Shown: positions 1 through 8,788 of the stretch, piece after piece
Layout: every line of letters begins with the position of its first letter
Position numbering within the stretch: position 1 is the stretch's first letter
NCBI RefSeq assembly: GCF_900142175.1
Contig: NZ_FQZX01000001.1
Location: 744,001 to 808,000 of the forward strand
Length of the DNA stretch: 64,000 bases
Reading direction: 5' to 3'
DNA from: Maribacter aquivivus
GTDB lineage: Bacteria > Bacteroidota > Bacteroidia > Flavobacteriales > Flavobacteriaceae
Position numbers and translations under genes: made by a program
The notes under the pieces: generated by a model
What the model was told of the DNA's origin: nothing
Database searches by the model: none
What the model saw: only the letters and a program-made list of their open reading frames with translations

Positions 1-443
1 ATTAAGCCCAAACCTAATGCTATTGCAGGACCAGCAATAGAAATTTTGGCTTTCTTGGAAAGACTTTTATTTAAAGGGTGCAGCAACATAAATCCACTAT
101 CTGCAAATACAGGTATTGATACAATATAACCGATAATACCCATTGCCGTGGGCACTCGTTTTCTACCTATTAAACCCAATACTTTTTCTGCAATGGCAAA
201 TGCACCACCCGTATGCTCAAGAAACGCACCAATGATTACACCAAGTACTATAATCAACCCTATCTTACCAAGTGTACCGCCAAAACCTTCATTGATAGAT
301 AAAATGATATCTGCATAGGGCATACCAGCAAATATTCCGTATAAAATTGAAATGATGAACAATGCCAAAAAAGCATGGATCTTAAGCTTTGTCGTCATTA
401 TAATTATGGCAATGACTGCGATGAGTAAATAGAATATTTCCAT
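1..443 (-). CDS. GntP-family permease, N-terminal part (cut by window edge)
   Basis: The left edge of the window cuts this gene. About 147 N-terminal residues remain, from the ATG at 443. The protein is almost entirely hydrophobic, with membrane segments near residues 3-16, 23-40, 58-75 and 100-120. The block GTLGKIGLIIVLGVIIG (56-72) followed by PVFADSGFMLL resembles the gluconate:H+ symporter (GntP) family, which imports gluconate, glycerate or related hydroxy acids through the inner membrane. The substrate cannot be told from this fragment. No sugar-acid kinase is visible downstream, because the next gene starts in the same direction only beyond the edge. Confidence 0.75.
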   Translation of the reverse strand, partial: MEIFYLLIAVIAIIIMTTKLKIHAFLALFIISILYGIFAGMPYADIILSINEGFGGTLGKIGLIIVLGVIIGAFLEHTGGAFAIAEKVLGLIGRKRVPTAMGIIGYIVSIPVFADSGFMLLHPLNKSLSKKAKISIAGPAIALGLGL

Positions 444-515
444 GATCGGTGGTGGTAAAAGTGGTTAAGGGTATTTTTACTGGTTTAAGATAGCCAAATA
501 AATAGCAGGATGTAT

Positions 516-986
516 TTATTGAATGCCAACTATAACCAGCTCCTTACCATTAAAACTAAAAACATCGCCAACCGCTTTACCAAAAACAAGCTTACCAATA
601 GGTGTTGCGGCAGATATACAGTATACTGATTTAGGTTTACTATTAAACTCCCCTGCTGATATAGCAATATAATACACAAATGAATCTGTAACGACCAAAC
701 TACCTAAACCTACCGTTGGGGCATTTCTGTCTTTTGGCACTTTTGAAAGTAGTTGTTGGGTTTTTTCTAGTTCTGCAAGTTGTTGACCCAGTTTTTCACG
801 CTCTAACTGAATCATAGCACGACCGGTTTCGTGTTTATCTCCAGCACTACTTTTTGTTTCTGACGTGAGCGCAGTTTCAAGCTCTTTAATTTGATTCTGT
901 ATTCTTGTCAACCTATCGTTCACAAAAAGTACACAAAAATCGTAAGCCTCTTTTTTTAAAATATCAAGTGATTCAGTTTCCTTCAA
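516..986 (-). CDS. GreA/GreB-like protein
   Basis: A 156-residue protein with a charged, probably coiled-coil N-terminal half (1-85) and a C-terminal half (90-156) that looks like the FKBP-like domain of GreA/GreB transcript cleavage factors. The stretch SAATPIGKLVFGKAVGD (125-141) matches the GreA block that normally reads SPIGKALIGKKVGD. The coiled coil does not show the acidic tip I would expect in genuine GreA, so it may bind RNA polymerase without cleavage activity. Its start overlaps the end of the upstream lipoprotein gene by 14 bases, so the two are probably co-transcribed. Similar flavobacterial proteins are often misannotated as 3-oxoacyl-ACP synthases. Confidence 0.7.
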   Translation of the reverse strand: MKETESLDILKKEAYDFCVLFVNDRLTRIQNQIKELETALTSETKSSAGDKHETGRAMIQLEREKLGQQLAELEKTQQLLSKVPKDRNAPTVGLGSLVVTDSFVYYIAISAGEFNSKPKSVYCISAATPIGKLVFGKAVGDVFSFNGKELVIVGIQ

Positions 987-1584
987 TATGGTACAGATCT
1001 GCTAGTTTATAGATCAAGTAATTTACAATTTGATTATCACTTTCACCAGCACTTATCATCTTTTGAATCTCTATTTTATTTTCAGCTTTAAAATAATCTA
1101 AATCACCAGAACGGTCATCACTAAATATGTTCCAAGATTTAAGTCCGCTTAGCATTGCCTTATGTGCTTCATAACGTTTTGTAATAGACTGTACTCTCTT
1201 TTTGTCAACCTTTACGCTAGCTTCTTCATCATGCAATAATTTATAGTCTGCAGTGATTTTGGTATCAGCTTTTTCTGCTTCGGTAATGATTTTGAAATAT
1301 GCCTTAGACACTAATGATTCATATGTTTTATTGAAACCAGCATCTATAATCTCATCTTCAGCTAGAACAACATCGTTATCTGTACTTGCGTATAAATCGT
1401 CGTTGTCATATGAATTATCAGCTATTAAAGATTTTTTCCATGCTTCACTTTTAATATGCTCTTTCCAGACTTTTGCATATTCTCGTTGGTAGTCCGTTTT
1501 AGATACACCACAACTGGTAAGGCAAATACTAGCTATTACAACTGTTAGCACAGCTGTAGCAATTCTTCTTAAAAGTGTTCTCAT
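973..1584 (-). CDS. hypothetical lipoprotein
   Basis: I do not recognise this family. A start at 1611 is possible, but the methionine at 1584 gives a proper signal sequence: MRTLLRR, a hydrophobic stretch, then the lipobox LTSC with the lipidated cysteine at residue 25. This predicts a membrane-anchored protein outside the cytoplasm. The mature part is charged, mostly helical-looking, and has no repeats or obvious catalytic motif. It overlaps the downstream GreA-like gene by 14 bases, which suggests translational coupling, though the pairing of an exported lipoprotein with a transcription-factor-like protein makes no obvious functional sense. Confidence 0.6.
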   Translation of the reverse strand: MRTLLRRIATAVLTVVIASICLTSCGVSKTDYQREYAKVWKEHIKSEAWKKSLIADNSYDNDDLYASTDNDVVLAEDEIIDAGFNKTYESLVSKAYFKIITEAEKADTKITADYKLLHDEEASVKVDKKRVQSITKRYEAHKAMLSGLKSWNIFSDDRSGDLDYFKAENKIEIQKMISAGESDNQIVNYLIYKLADLYHIEGN

Positions 1585-1757
1585 ATAGTTTATTATGCTA
1601 TTACAAACCATCTCAAAAGCCTACTGTTCTAGGTAAACTGATAAGTGCATTATTGGGTAATAGTTAAAATATGGGGATGTACAATTTATAAATAAAATTA
1701 AGAGTACCGTTGTCTTTTGGGTAAGATTTAAAAAAATCAGGTTAAAAAGAGCATATA

Positions 1758-2873
1758 TTAGTTCATCAAATTAGCCAACTTCTTACCAATTGTGCTGCCA
1801 ATGGCAATGCCCATACCGCCCAGTCGTACTCCACATGCTACATTACTAGACACTTGTTTTACAATGGGTTTCTTTTGGTGACCAACACCCATAATCCCAC
1901 TCCAGCTATAATCGATTTCAAAAGCGGTATTGGGTAAAATGACTGTATTTAATAGTTGCTTTAGTTTGTTTTTCACCAAGGTAGTAGTAGCAAATTCAGT
2001 AGTTTCTTCGGTTTTAAAGTCCAAATTACGCCCACCGCCCAACAAAATACGATTATCAATATTTCTGAAATAGTAATAGCCTTCTTCTAAATGAAAAGTG
2101 CCTTTAACATGTAAGTTTTTAATAGGTTTTGTGATTAACACCTGCGCACGTGCCGGCTTCACATTCTCAGATAATAATTGAGCAGCAAAACCATTGGTGG
2201 CTATCAGTAATTTCTTGGTTATAAATTCTAGGTCATCTGTTTTAACAATTACTTCCGCTCCTGCATCTTCAAAAGAATGTACTTTGGTTGAATTTACAAT
2301 TGTGATGTTTTTTTGCTGCGCTAATTGCACTAAAGATGTCATCATCTTACCGGTATCAACTTGCCCTTCAAAAACCTGAGATATATAGTTATTATTAATT
2401 CCTTTGAAATTGAAGGTATCTGGAGTGGTTTTAAAGGCAACCTCTTTAAAAACCGGATGTAGTAACTCGTTTACCAACTTTAATTCCTTCAGACAAAGCT
2501 CATATAATTCTAAATCCTTGTTTAAAAACAATTCGTGTCCGCCATAATTTTGATACCCTATTGTTGCATCACCTAAAAGGTTGCGCAAAGAATGTATTCC
2601 ATCATATCTTTCTTGTACCAAATCAATTACCTCTTGTTCTGAGTGTGTTTTTAAGTCGGATAAAATTTCAGAAATACTCCCAAAACAGGCAAATCCTGCA
2701 TTTTTGGTACTCGCACCTTGGGGAAGTTTCCCTTTTTCTAAAATAAGAATACGTGCCTTCGGATATTTTCGCCTTAATTCTAAAGCACAATTTAAGCCTA
2801 CAATACCACTACCAATAATTGTATAATCGATATTCGAAAACCACGACGTACGTTCCCAGTAGCTTAAATTCAT
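1758..2873 (-). CDS. FAD-dependent oxidoreductase, DAO family
   Basis: A 371-residue flavoprotein of the D-amino-acid oxidase/glycine oxidase (DAO) fold. The dinucleotide-binding glycine pattern GSGIVG lies near residues 22-27 (YTIIGSGIVGLNCALELRR), followed by an acidic strand end (ILILEKG). The C-terminal block GVRLGGMGIAIGS is the second flavin-contact region of the fold. The usual reaction is FAD-dependent oxidation of an amine or amino acid, but the substrate is not readable. It is monocistronic: a terminator at 2927-2959 separates it from accC upstream, and about 146 bases without a gene follow it. Confidence 0.75.
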   Translation of the reverse strand: MNLSYWERTSWFSNIDYTIIGSGIVGLNCALELRRKYPKARILILEKGKLPQGASTKNAGFACFGSISEILSDLKTHSEQEVIDLVQERYDGIHSLRNLLGDATIGYQNYGGHELFLNKDLELYELCLKELKLVNELLHPVFKEVAFKTTPDTFNFKGINNNYISQVFEGQVDTGKMMTSLVQLAQQKNITIVNSTKVHSFEDAGAEVIVKTDDLEFITKKLLIATNGFAAQLLSENVKPARAQVLITKPIKNLHVKGTFHLEEGYYYFRNIDNRILLGGGRNLDFKTEETTEFATTTLVKNKLKQLLNTVILPNTAFEIDYSWSGIMGVGHQKKPIVKQVSSNVACGVRLGGMGIAIGSTIGKKLANLMN

Positions 2874-2926
2874 AGTAGCATTTTGATTGTGATATAAGAT
2901 AGAAAAATCAATCTAAAAAAGGACAT

Positions 2927-2959
2927 AAAAAAACTCCAACATTGCTGTTAGAGTTTTTT
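2927..2959 (-). terminator. intrinsic terminator after accC
   Basis: The stem AAAAAACTC-CAAC pairs with GTTAGAGTTTTTT across a short loop, with A and T tracts on both sides. It lies 3 bases beyond the accC stop codon on the minus strand and separates the acetyl-CoA carboxylase operon from the DAO gene. Confidence 0.75.
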
Positions 2960-2961
2960 GA

Positions 2962-4314
2962 TTAATCTTCTTTAGGTGGATTCATTTTCCAATCATTCAT
3001 AAAGGCCGTTGTGTAGTTACCAGCCAAATAATCTGGATGATCCATTAACTGCCTGTGAAAAGGAATGGTTGTCTTAATTCCTTCAATTACAAACTCATCT
3101 AAAGCTCGCTTCATTTTATTGATTGCCTCTTCCCTAGTTTGGGCAGTAGTAATCAACTTAGCGATCATTGAATCGTAATTTGGAGGAATGCTATACCCAC
3201 TATATACGTGCGTATCCATTCTTACCCCATGACCACCTGGTGTATGTAAGGTTGTAATCTTACCTGGCGATGGTCTAAAATTATTATATGGGTCTTCCGC
3301 ATTAATTCTACACTCTATAGAATGTAATTTTGGAAGGTAGTTTTTACCTGAAATCGGCACACCTGCAGCTACAAGAATTTGCTCACGAATTAAATCATAA
3401 TCAATAACCTGCTCTGTAATTGGGTGCTCTACTTGAATACGGGTATTCATCTCCATAAAATAGAACTTACGGTGCTTATCTACCAAAAATTCTATGGTAC
3501 CCGCACCTTCATATTTTATGTATTCTGCAGCCTTAACCGCAGCCTCACCCATTGCTTCTCTTAACTTATCTGTCATGAAAGGTGACGGAGTTTCCTCTGT
3601 CAACTTTTGGTGACGACGTTGTATAGAACAATCTCTTTCTGATAGGTGACACGCTTTACCGAATTGATCACCAACAATTTGAATTTCAATATGACGTGGC
3701 TCTTCGATCAACTTTTCCATGTACATACCACCATTACCAAAAGCAGCGGTTGCTTCGTTTACGGCGCTATCGAAAAGCTCTTCCATTTTGTCTTCAGACA
3801 TTACGGCGCGCATACCTTTACCTCCACCACCAGCAGTAGCTTTGATCATTACAGGATAGCCCATTTTCTTGGCTATCTTCTTGGCATCTGCAACATCTTT
3901 CAATAGACCTTCTGAACCAGGTACACAAGGCACACCAGCTTCTTTCATGGTTTCTTTGGCCGTAGCCTTATCTCCCATTTTGTCTATTTGATCACCAGAG
4001 GCTCCAATAAATTTTATATCATGCTCAGCACATATACGTGAGAACTTTGAGTTTTCTGAAAGAAAACCATAACCTGGGTGAATAGCATCTGCATTTGTAA
4101 TCTCTGCAGCTGCAATTATATTAGGGATCTTTAAATAGGATTCGCTACTAGCAGCAGGACCAATACATACAGCTTCATCTGCAAAACGCACATGTAAACT
4201 TTCTTCATCTGCCTTACTATATACAGCTACCGTTTTAATACCCATTTCTTTACAGGTACGAATAACACGCAATGCGATTTCTCCCCTATTGGCAATCAGT
4301 ATTTTTTTAAACAT
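2962..4314 (-). CDS. accC: acetyl-CoA carboxylase, biotin carboxylase subunit
   Basis: Biotin carboxylase: ATP-dependent carboxylation of the biotin on BCCP, the first half-reaction of acetyl-CoA carboxylase and the committed step of fatty acid synthesis in the cytoplasm. At 450 residues it has the normal length. It begins with [19 protein letters not shown], typical of the preATP-grasp domain, continues with the glycine-rich ATP-grasp loop ([11 protein letters not shown]), and has the catalytic block [17 protein letters not shown] and a C-terminal domain. It lies 84 bases downstream of accB in the same direction, and a terminator follows. accA/accD are not in the window. Confidence 0.95.
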   Translation of the reverse strand: MFKKILIANRGEIALRVIRTCKEMGIKTVAVYSKADEESLHVRFADEAVCIGPAASSESYLKIPNIIAAAEITNADAIHPGYGFLSENSKFSRICAEHDIKFIGASGDQIDKMGDKATAKETMKEAGVPCVPGSEGLLKDVADAKKIAKKMGYPVMIKATAGGGGKGMRAVMSEDKMEELFDSAVNEATAAFGNGGMYMEKLIEEPRHIEIQIVGDQFGKACHLSERDCSIQRRHQKLTEETPSPFMTDKLREAMGEAAVKAAEYIKYEGAGTIEFLVDKHRKFYFMEMNTRIQVEHPITEQVIDYDLIREQILVAAGVPISGKNYLPKLHSIECRINAEDPYNNFRPSPGKITTLHTPGGHGVRMDTHVYSGYSIPPNYDSMIAKLITTAQTREEAINKMKRALDEFVIEGIKTTIPFHRQLMDHPDYLAGNYTTAFMNDWKMNPPKED

Positions 4315-4398
4315 CTTTTAAATTTTAAGTTCTTGGTTCCATAACATTCTTAAACACCATTTAACAAAGGCATTTAACAATAACTACTCAAAATTTGG

Positions 4399-4890
4399 TT
4401 AAGACGGATCTACCAAAAATAATGGTTGATCAAACTCTACTGGTGAAGAATCATCTACTAATATCTTAACGATTGTACCAGAAACTTCAGATTCGATGTC
4501 GTTGAACAATTTCATTGCTTCAATTACACATAGTACATCTCCAACACCAATAGTTTGTCCTACCTCAACAAAAACAGGTTTGTCAGGAGAAGGTTTTCTA
4601 TAAAAAGTACCAATGATCGGAGACTTTATAGTGATGTATTTATCATCTTCAGCTTTCTGCTTTTCAGCTTCTGTAGCTCCGGCTGCCGCTTGAACTTCTA
4701 CTGGTGCAGGGGCTGCTGCTGGCATAGCTTGTTGAGCCATAGGCATTGTATGCACATACGTTGGCTCAGAATTAGCTGATAAGCTTCCGGTACGAATGGT
4801 GATCTTAATATCATCCGTTTCCAGTTTTACCTCGCTAGCGCCAGACTTGGCAACAAACTTGATAAGGCTTTGAATTTCTTTAATATCCAT
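4399..4890 (-). CDS. accB: biotin carboxyl carrier protein of acetyl-CoA carboxylase
   Basis: BCCP, 163 residues. Residues 1-35 form the conserved N-terminal helix and strand (MDIKEIQSLIKFVAKSG). A linker rich in Ala and Pro spans about 50-70. The biotinyl domain occupies about 85-163, with the modified lysine at 127 in EAMKLF. It carries carboxybiotin between AccC and the carboxyltransferase. It sits between fabH (33 bases upstream) and accC in a three-gene fatty-acid operon. Confidence 0.95.
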   Translation of the reverse strand: MDIKEIQSLIKFVAKSGASEVKLETDDIKITIRTGSLSANSEPTYVHTMPMAQQAMPAAAPAPVEVQAAAGATEAEKQKAEDDKYITIKSPIIGTFYRKPSPDKPVFVEVGQTIGVGDVLCVIEAMKLFNDIESEVSGTIVKILVDDSSPVEFDQPLFLVDPS

Positions 4891-4923
4891 ATTTTCTAAG
4901 TTATAATTGGTAGTTGTTGTTAG

Positions 4924-5916
4924 TTAATAAGCCCATTTCAAATAGATAGAACCCCATGTAAAACCACCGCCAAAGGCAGCAAATACCAGGTTATCTCCTT
5001 TTTTAAGCTGTTTTTCGTAATCGAATAATAATAATGGTAAGGTTGCAGAAGTGGTGTTACCGTAGCGTTGAATATTCATCAACACTTTTGATTCGTCTAC
5101 ACCCATTCTTTTAGCGGTGGCATCAATTATACGCTTATTCGCTTGATGCGGCACTAGCCAGTCTACATCCTCTTCTGTAAGATTATTTCTATCCATGATC
5201 TTCGCTGCTACATCTGCCATATTAGATACCGCAAATTTGAACACCGTTTTACCTTCTTGAAAAATGTAGTGTTTTTTATTGGTCACACTTTCTATAGTAG
5301 CTGGCATTATAGATCCGCCACCTTCCATGCCCAAAAATTGTCTCCCGCTACCATCTGCTCTCAAATACTCATCTTGTAGACCAAGACCTTCTGTATTTGG
5401 CTCAAAGAGTACGGCACCGGCACCATCTCCAAAAATGATACATGTGGTACGATCGGTATAATCAATAATAGAAGACATTTTATCTGCCCCTATAAGTAGT
5501 ACTTTTTTATATCTACCGGTTTCTATATGACCGGCAACTGTTGACATGCCAAAAAGAAAACTGGAACATGCAGCTAATAGATCGTAAGCAAAGGCATTAA
5601 CTGCTCCAATTTCTGAAGCAACAAAAGCAGCTGTAGAAGCTACCATACTATCGGGTGTTGCCGTAGCAACTATAACAAGGTCTATTTCTGAAGCATCTAG
5701 CCCCTTCTTCTCCATTAGGTCTTGTGCCGCTTTAATGGCTAAATACGACGTACCTTCTCCTTCTTCCTTCTTTAGTACCCTTCTTTCTTTAATGCCCGTT
5801 CTGGTAGTAATCCATTCGTCATTGGTTTCAACCAAATCTTCAAGCATTTTGTTGGTCATTACAAACTGGGGAACGTAGCCTCCTACCGCGGTAATAGCTG
5901 CTGTAATTTTGGTCAT
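4924..5916 (-). CDS. fabH: 3-oxoacyl-ACP synthase III
   Basis: KAS III, 330 residues. It condenses acetyl-CoA (or a branched acyl-CoA) with malonyl-ACP to start fatty acid elongation. The Cys-His-Asn catalytic set is visible: C117 in AACSSF, H257 in VPHQAN and N287 in RYGNTTS. The N-terminus (VGGYVP, then ETNDEWI..RTGIKERR) is typical. Flavobacteria make iso-branched acids, so a preference for branched primers is likely, but this is inference. A terminator at 6094-6127 lies between it and rpmF, so fabH-accB-accC probably has its own promoter in 5917-6093. Confidence 0.95.
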   Translation of the reverse strand: MTKITAAITAVGGYVPQFVMTNKMLEDLVETNDEWITTRTGIKERRVLKKEEGEGTSYLAIKAAQDLMEKKGLDASEIDLVIVATATPDSMVASTAAFVASEIGAVNAFAYDLLAACSSFLFGMSTVAGHIETGRYKKVLLIGADKMSSIIDYTDRTTCIIFGDGAGAVLFEPNTEGLGLQDEYLRADGSGRQFLGMEGGGSIMPATIESVTNKKHYIFQEGKTVFKFAVSNMADVAAKIMDRNNLTEEDVDWLVPHQANKRIIDATAKRMGVDESKVLMNIQRYGNTTSATLPLLLFDYEKQLKKGDNLVFAAFGGGFTWGSIYLKWAY

Positions 5917-6093
5917 ACTTTATTTGCTTTCTTGTAAAAAACTTAAAAAACCTGTCAAAAGTCATGAAAATTAGTGATTTTCAACGACTTTTTGGGTAAA
6001 GTTATCGGGTTTTTGAAAAATTGCAATTAATAGCCATATCCATTTAACCCCTTAGATTATCTGAATAACAAGGCGCTAAAAAACAAATTGGGC

Positions 6094-6127
6094 TAAAAAA
6101 AACTCCCTCCTTCAAATGAAGTGGGAG
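6094..6127 (-). terminator. intrinsic terminator after rpmF
   Basis: Read on the minus strand, a GC-containing hairpin (CTCCC..CTTC pairing with GAAG.GGGAG across AAAT) is followed directly by a run of about eight T. It sits 23 bases after the rpmF stop codon and is a textbook Rho-independent terminator. It isolates rpmF from fabH. Confidence 0.85.
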
Positions 6128-6149
6128 CCTAGTATAATGTAAAAGGGTC

Positions 6150-6347
6150 TTAAGCTTCTGCTTCTTCGGTTTTGTCAACCAAAACTTGACCTCTATAATG
6201 TAATTTTCCTTCGTGCCAGTGAGCTCTGTGAAATAGGTGAGTCTCGCCAGTTGTAGAATCTGTAGCCAAAGTAGGAGCTACTGCCTTATAATGTGTTCTT
6301 CTTTTGTCTCTCCTTGTTTTGGAAATTTTTCTCTTAGGATGTGCCAT
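6150..6347 (-). CDS. rpmF: 50S ribosomal protein L32
   Basis: A 65-residue, very basic protein beginning [20 protein letters not shown], the L32 signature. It has no zinc-binding cysteine pairs, so it is the C-minus (zinc-independent) form of L32. It lies 7 bases downstream of the DUF177 gene; this rpmF/DUF177 pair is conserved across bacteria, and the DUF177 protein is thought to act in 23S rRNA or L32 assembly. Confidence 0.95.
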   Translation of the reverse strand: MAHPKRKISKTRRDKRRTHYKAVAPTLATDSTTGETHLFHRAHWHEGKLHYRGQVLVDKTEEAEA

Positions 6348-6354
6348 TTAAACC

Positions 6355-6885
6355 TTATTTATCCGTTAATAGTTTCTTTAATTCGTCCCAACGGGGATCG
6401 TTTTCTTCTTTATCTGATCTTTTCTCTTTTGGTTGAAGCTCGTTTAACCTGTCTAACACTTCAGATTCTAAAGTGCCATCTTCAATACCAGGATGAATTC
6501 TTTTGTGTGGAACTGCCAATACTAGCATTTCATACACATACTGCGCAATGTTCAATTGGTGTTCGTTATGCGGAAGAATTAATATTTCATCATTCTCATC
6601 ATTATACTCTTCACCAAACTTAACCACCAAATGCAAATCTCCGCTTACAGCTTGATCATACGGTTCGCTAGTTATGTCACAATCAACATTCACTGTTCCT
6701 GATGCTTCCAAATCAACCTCCATCATTGTACTTGTTTTATTAAGTACTACATCTAAATTGATGTTGGTAGCGTTGAATTCATCGTATCCAAAAGAATCAA
6801 AGAACGTATTTTCAATCTGGTAATTAAAGTTGTGTTTCCCTTGCTTCAATCCTGAGAAAGGAATATTGAACTCCTTTTGCTTCAT
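6355..6885 (-). CDS. DUF177 (YceD-like) protein
   Basis: A 176-residue protein of the YceD/DUF177 family, which is linked genetically to 23S rRNA processing and is nearly always next to rpmF, as here. I chose the methionine at 6885 (MKQKEFNIPFSGLKQG) over 6921, because the 12 extra residues do not look like the family. The core pattern VEVDLEASGTVNVDCDIT followed by a charged strand (LHLVVKFGEEY) is the recognisable part; the cysteine pair of some homologues is missing. The C-terminus ends in a conserved acidic/basic tail (DPRWDELKKLL). Confidence 0.85.
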   Translation of the reverse strand: MKQKEFNIPFSGLKQGKHNFNYQIENTFFDSFGYDEFNATNINLDVVLNKTSTMMEVDLEASGTVNVDCDITSEPYDQAVSGDLHLVVKFGEEYNDENDEILILPHNEHQLNIAQYVYEMLVLAVPHKRIHPGIEDGTLESEVLDRLNELQPKEKRSDKEENDPRWDELKKLLTDK

Positions 6886-7007
6886 CTCGTACACACTTAA
6901 ATTAACACTAATCGCCCACAAAAGGCGGGTGCAAAGATACTATAATTTTGATAAAAGACAATAGTTATCAACTATTTATCTTTATAACTTTTTAATCTGA
7001 TCAAAAA

Positions 7008-8060
7008 TTAACGTTCTCTCTTTAAACGCTGCTTTTTTAATACATCTTTTGTAAGCTCTTCGTACTCGGTTCTGTTCTTAAATATCTTCAAGGCCATGAA
7101 GACCGCTTCTTTAAACGAACTTGCGTCAGCTACCCCTTTTCCTGCTATTTCATAGGCTGTACCATGATCTGGTGATGTTCTAACTTTACTTAGACCTGCC
7201 GTAAAGTTAACTCCTTGACCAAATGATATTGTTTTAAACGGAATTAAGCCTTGGTCATGATATGCCGCTAAAATTGCATCGAACTTTTTGTAGCCATCAG
7301 ATCCAAAAAAACTATCTGCCGAGTATGGACCATATACTAAGTGACCCATATTTGACATTTCTTTTATTACCGGCTTCATTACCTCATCATCTTCTTTGCC
7401 AATTACTCCGTTATCTCCGCTATGCGGATTTATACCTAACAAAGCTATTTTTGGTTTGCGAATACCAAAATCCATCATCAGTGATTTTTCTATGGTATTA
7501 ATCTTATCGCGTATAAGTCTAGGGATTATTGCGGCAGAAACATCTTTAACCGCTACGTGATCCGTTAACAACCCAACCTTTAAGGTGTCAGTAACCATAA
7601 ACATTAAACTTTCACCATCTAATTCTTGTGCTAAAAAGTCGGTATGCCCTGGGAATTTAAATTCTTCTGACTGTATATTGTTCTTATTGATCGGTGCTGT
7701 CACCAACACGTCTATATCTCCCTTTTTTAGTGCATCTACTGCTGCTCTTAAAGACTTAATAGCATACTCGCCACCTTCTTTTGTTGCCTGCCCAAAATCA
7801 ATTCTAGGCACTTCTTTCCAAACATTTACAATGTTAATTTTATTGTCGATCGCTTTTGAAGCATCTGGTATACCATTAAAAACAATATTCAGCTTCAATT
7901 GCTTCATTTGAAAGGAAACCGTCTTATTAGAGGCAAAAATAACGGGAGTACAAAAATCTAACATTCTGCTGTCTTCGAATGTTTTTAATGCTACCTCGCA
8001 ACCTATTCCGTTCAAGTCTCCTATAGAGATTCCTAACCTAATTTTCCTATTTTCCTCCAT
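7008..8060 (-). CDS. pdxA: 4-hydroxythreonine-4-phosphate dehydrogenase
   Basis: PdxA oxidises 4-phosphohydroxy-L-threonine (with NAD) in DXP-dependent pyridoxal phosphate synthesis. The methionine at 8060 (MEENRKIRLGISIGDLNGIG) gives the normal length of 350 residues. An upstream in-frame start at 8177 would run through a hairpin-rich intergenic region and is unlikely. Family motifs include the N-terminal GISIGDLNGIG, PGHTDFLA, LGINPHSGD and the metal-ligand block AAYHDQGLIPFK. It is the first gene of the pdxA-DUF177-rpmF operon, although 86 bases separate it from DUF177. Confidence 0.95.
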   Translation of the reverse strand: MEENRKIRLGISIGDLNGIGCEVALKTFEDSRMLDFCTPVIFASNKTVSFQMKQLKLNIVFNGIPDASKAIDNKINIVNVWKEVPRIDFGQATKEGGEYAIKSLRAAVDALKKGDIDVLVTAPINKNNIQSEEFKFPGHTDFLAQELDGESLMFMVTDTLKVGLLTDHVAVKDVSAAIIPRLIRDKINTIEKSLMMDFGIRKPKIALLGINPHSGDNGVIGKEDDEVMKPVIKEMSNMGHLVYGPYSADSFFGSDGYKKFDAILAAYHDQGLIPFKTISFGQGVNFTAGLSKVRTSPDHGTAYEIAGKGVADASSFKEAVFMALKIFKNRTEYEELTKDVLKKQRLKRER

Positions 8061-8089
8061 GATAATCTGTACCTTTGTAACCCCACCCC

Positions 8090-8160
8090 AAAACCACAAA
8101 AATGGTTTTGACCTCACCAAAGGAGAGGCAATGTGGTTATCCCATTTATACATTGGGATA
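8090..8160. repeat. two small inverted repeats in the pdxA/ribE divergent promoter region
   Basis: Two hairpins stand side by side. AAAACCA (8090-8096) pairs with TGGTTTT (8103-8109), and TATCCCA (8138-8144) pairs with TGGGATA (8154-8160). The stretch between them (CCTCACCAAAGGAGAGG-like) resembles a decayed copy of the C-rich palindromic repeats common between flavobacterial genes. A regulatory role is possible but unproven. Confidence 0.4.
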
Positions 8161-8199
8161 TAAATATTGAAGCACAAAATTACTTAAATTAAACGACAC

Positions 8200-8784
8200 A
8201 TGTTTACGGGAATTATTGAAACATTAGGTAAGGTTACTTCTCTTGAAGTTAAAGGCGGTAACTTAGATATTACTATAGAATCTAGTTTAACACCTGAACT
8301 TAAAATAGATCAAAGTGTTGCACATAACGGCGTTTGTTTAACCGTTGTTAGCTTAACGGATACTACCTATACCGTAACCGCTATTGCTGAAACACTAAGT
8401 AAAACCAATCTTGACAGTTTAAAAACAAACGATACCGTAAACTTAGAACGCGCCATGATTTTAGGGTCTAGGTTAGACGGGCATATTGTTCAAGGTCATG
8501 TAGACCAAACGGGCGAATGCACTAGTGTTAAGGAAGATAACGGAAGTTGGATTTTCTCCTTCACCTACGATGCCAAAACCGGAAACCCAACCATTGAAAA
8601 AGGTTCTATTACCATTGACGGTACAAGTTTAACGGTAGTGAATTCTGGTAAGAATACTTTTGAAGTAGCGATTATACCTTACACATACGAGCATACTCGT
8701 TTTAACACTTACAAACCTGGTACTATTGTAAATCTGGAGTTTGATGTTATTGGGAAGTACGTAGCCAAGTTGATGGCCAAATAA
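8200..8784 (+). CDS. ribE: riboflavin synthase, alpha chain
   Basis: A 194-residue riboflavin synthase. It dismutates two molecules of 6,7-dimethyl-8-ribityllumazine to riboflavin and 5-amino-6-ribitylamino-uracil. Two lumazine-binding half domains are visible. The first begins MFTGIIETLGKV with the NGVCLTV block. The second begins at LDGHIVQGHVD (about residue 93) with GTSLTVV. It is divergent from pdxA, with about 140 bases between. I saw no FMN riboswitch in that gap. Confidence 0.95.
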   Translation: MFTGIIETLGKVTSLEVKGGNLDITIESSLTPELKIDQSVAHNGVCLTVVSLTDTTYTVTAIAETLSKTNLDSLKTNDTVNLERAMILGSRLDGHIVQGHVDQTGECTSVKEDNGSWIFSFTYDAKTGNPTIEKGSITIDGTSLTVVNSGKNTFEVAIIPYTYEHTRFNTYKPGTIVNLEFDVIGKYVAKLMAK

Positions 8785-8788
8785 CCCG

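Noticed and set aside
8061-8199. FMN riboswitch before ribE
   Set aside because: No conserved FMN-aptamer blocks; only short inverted repeats are present.
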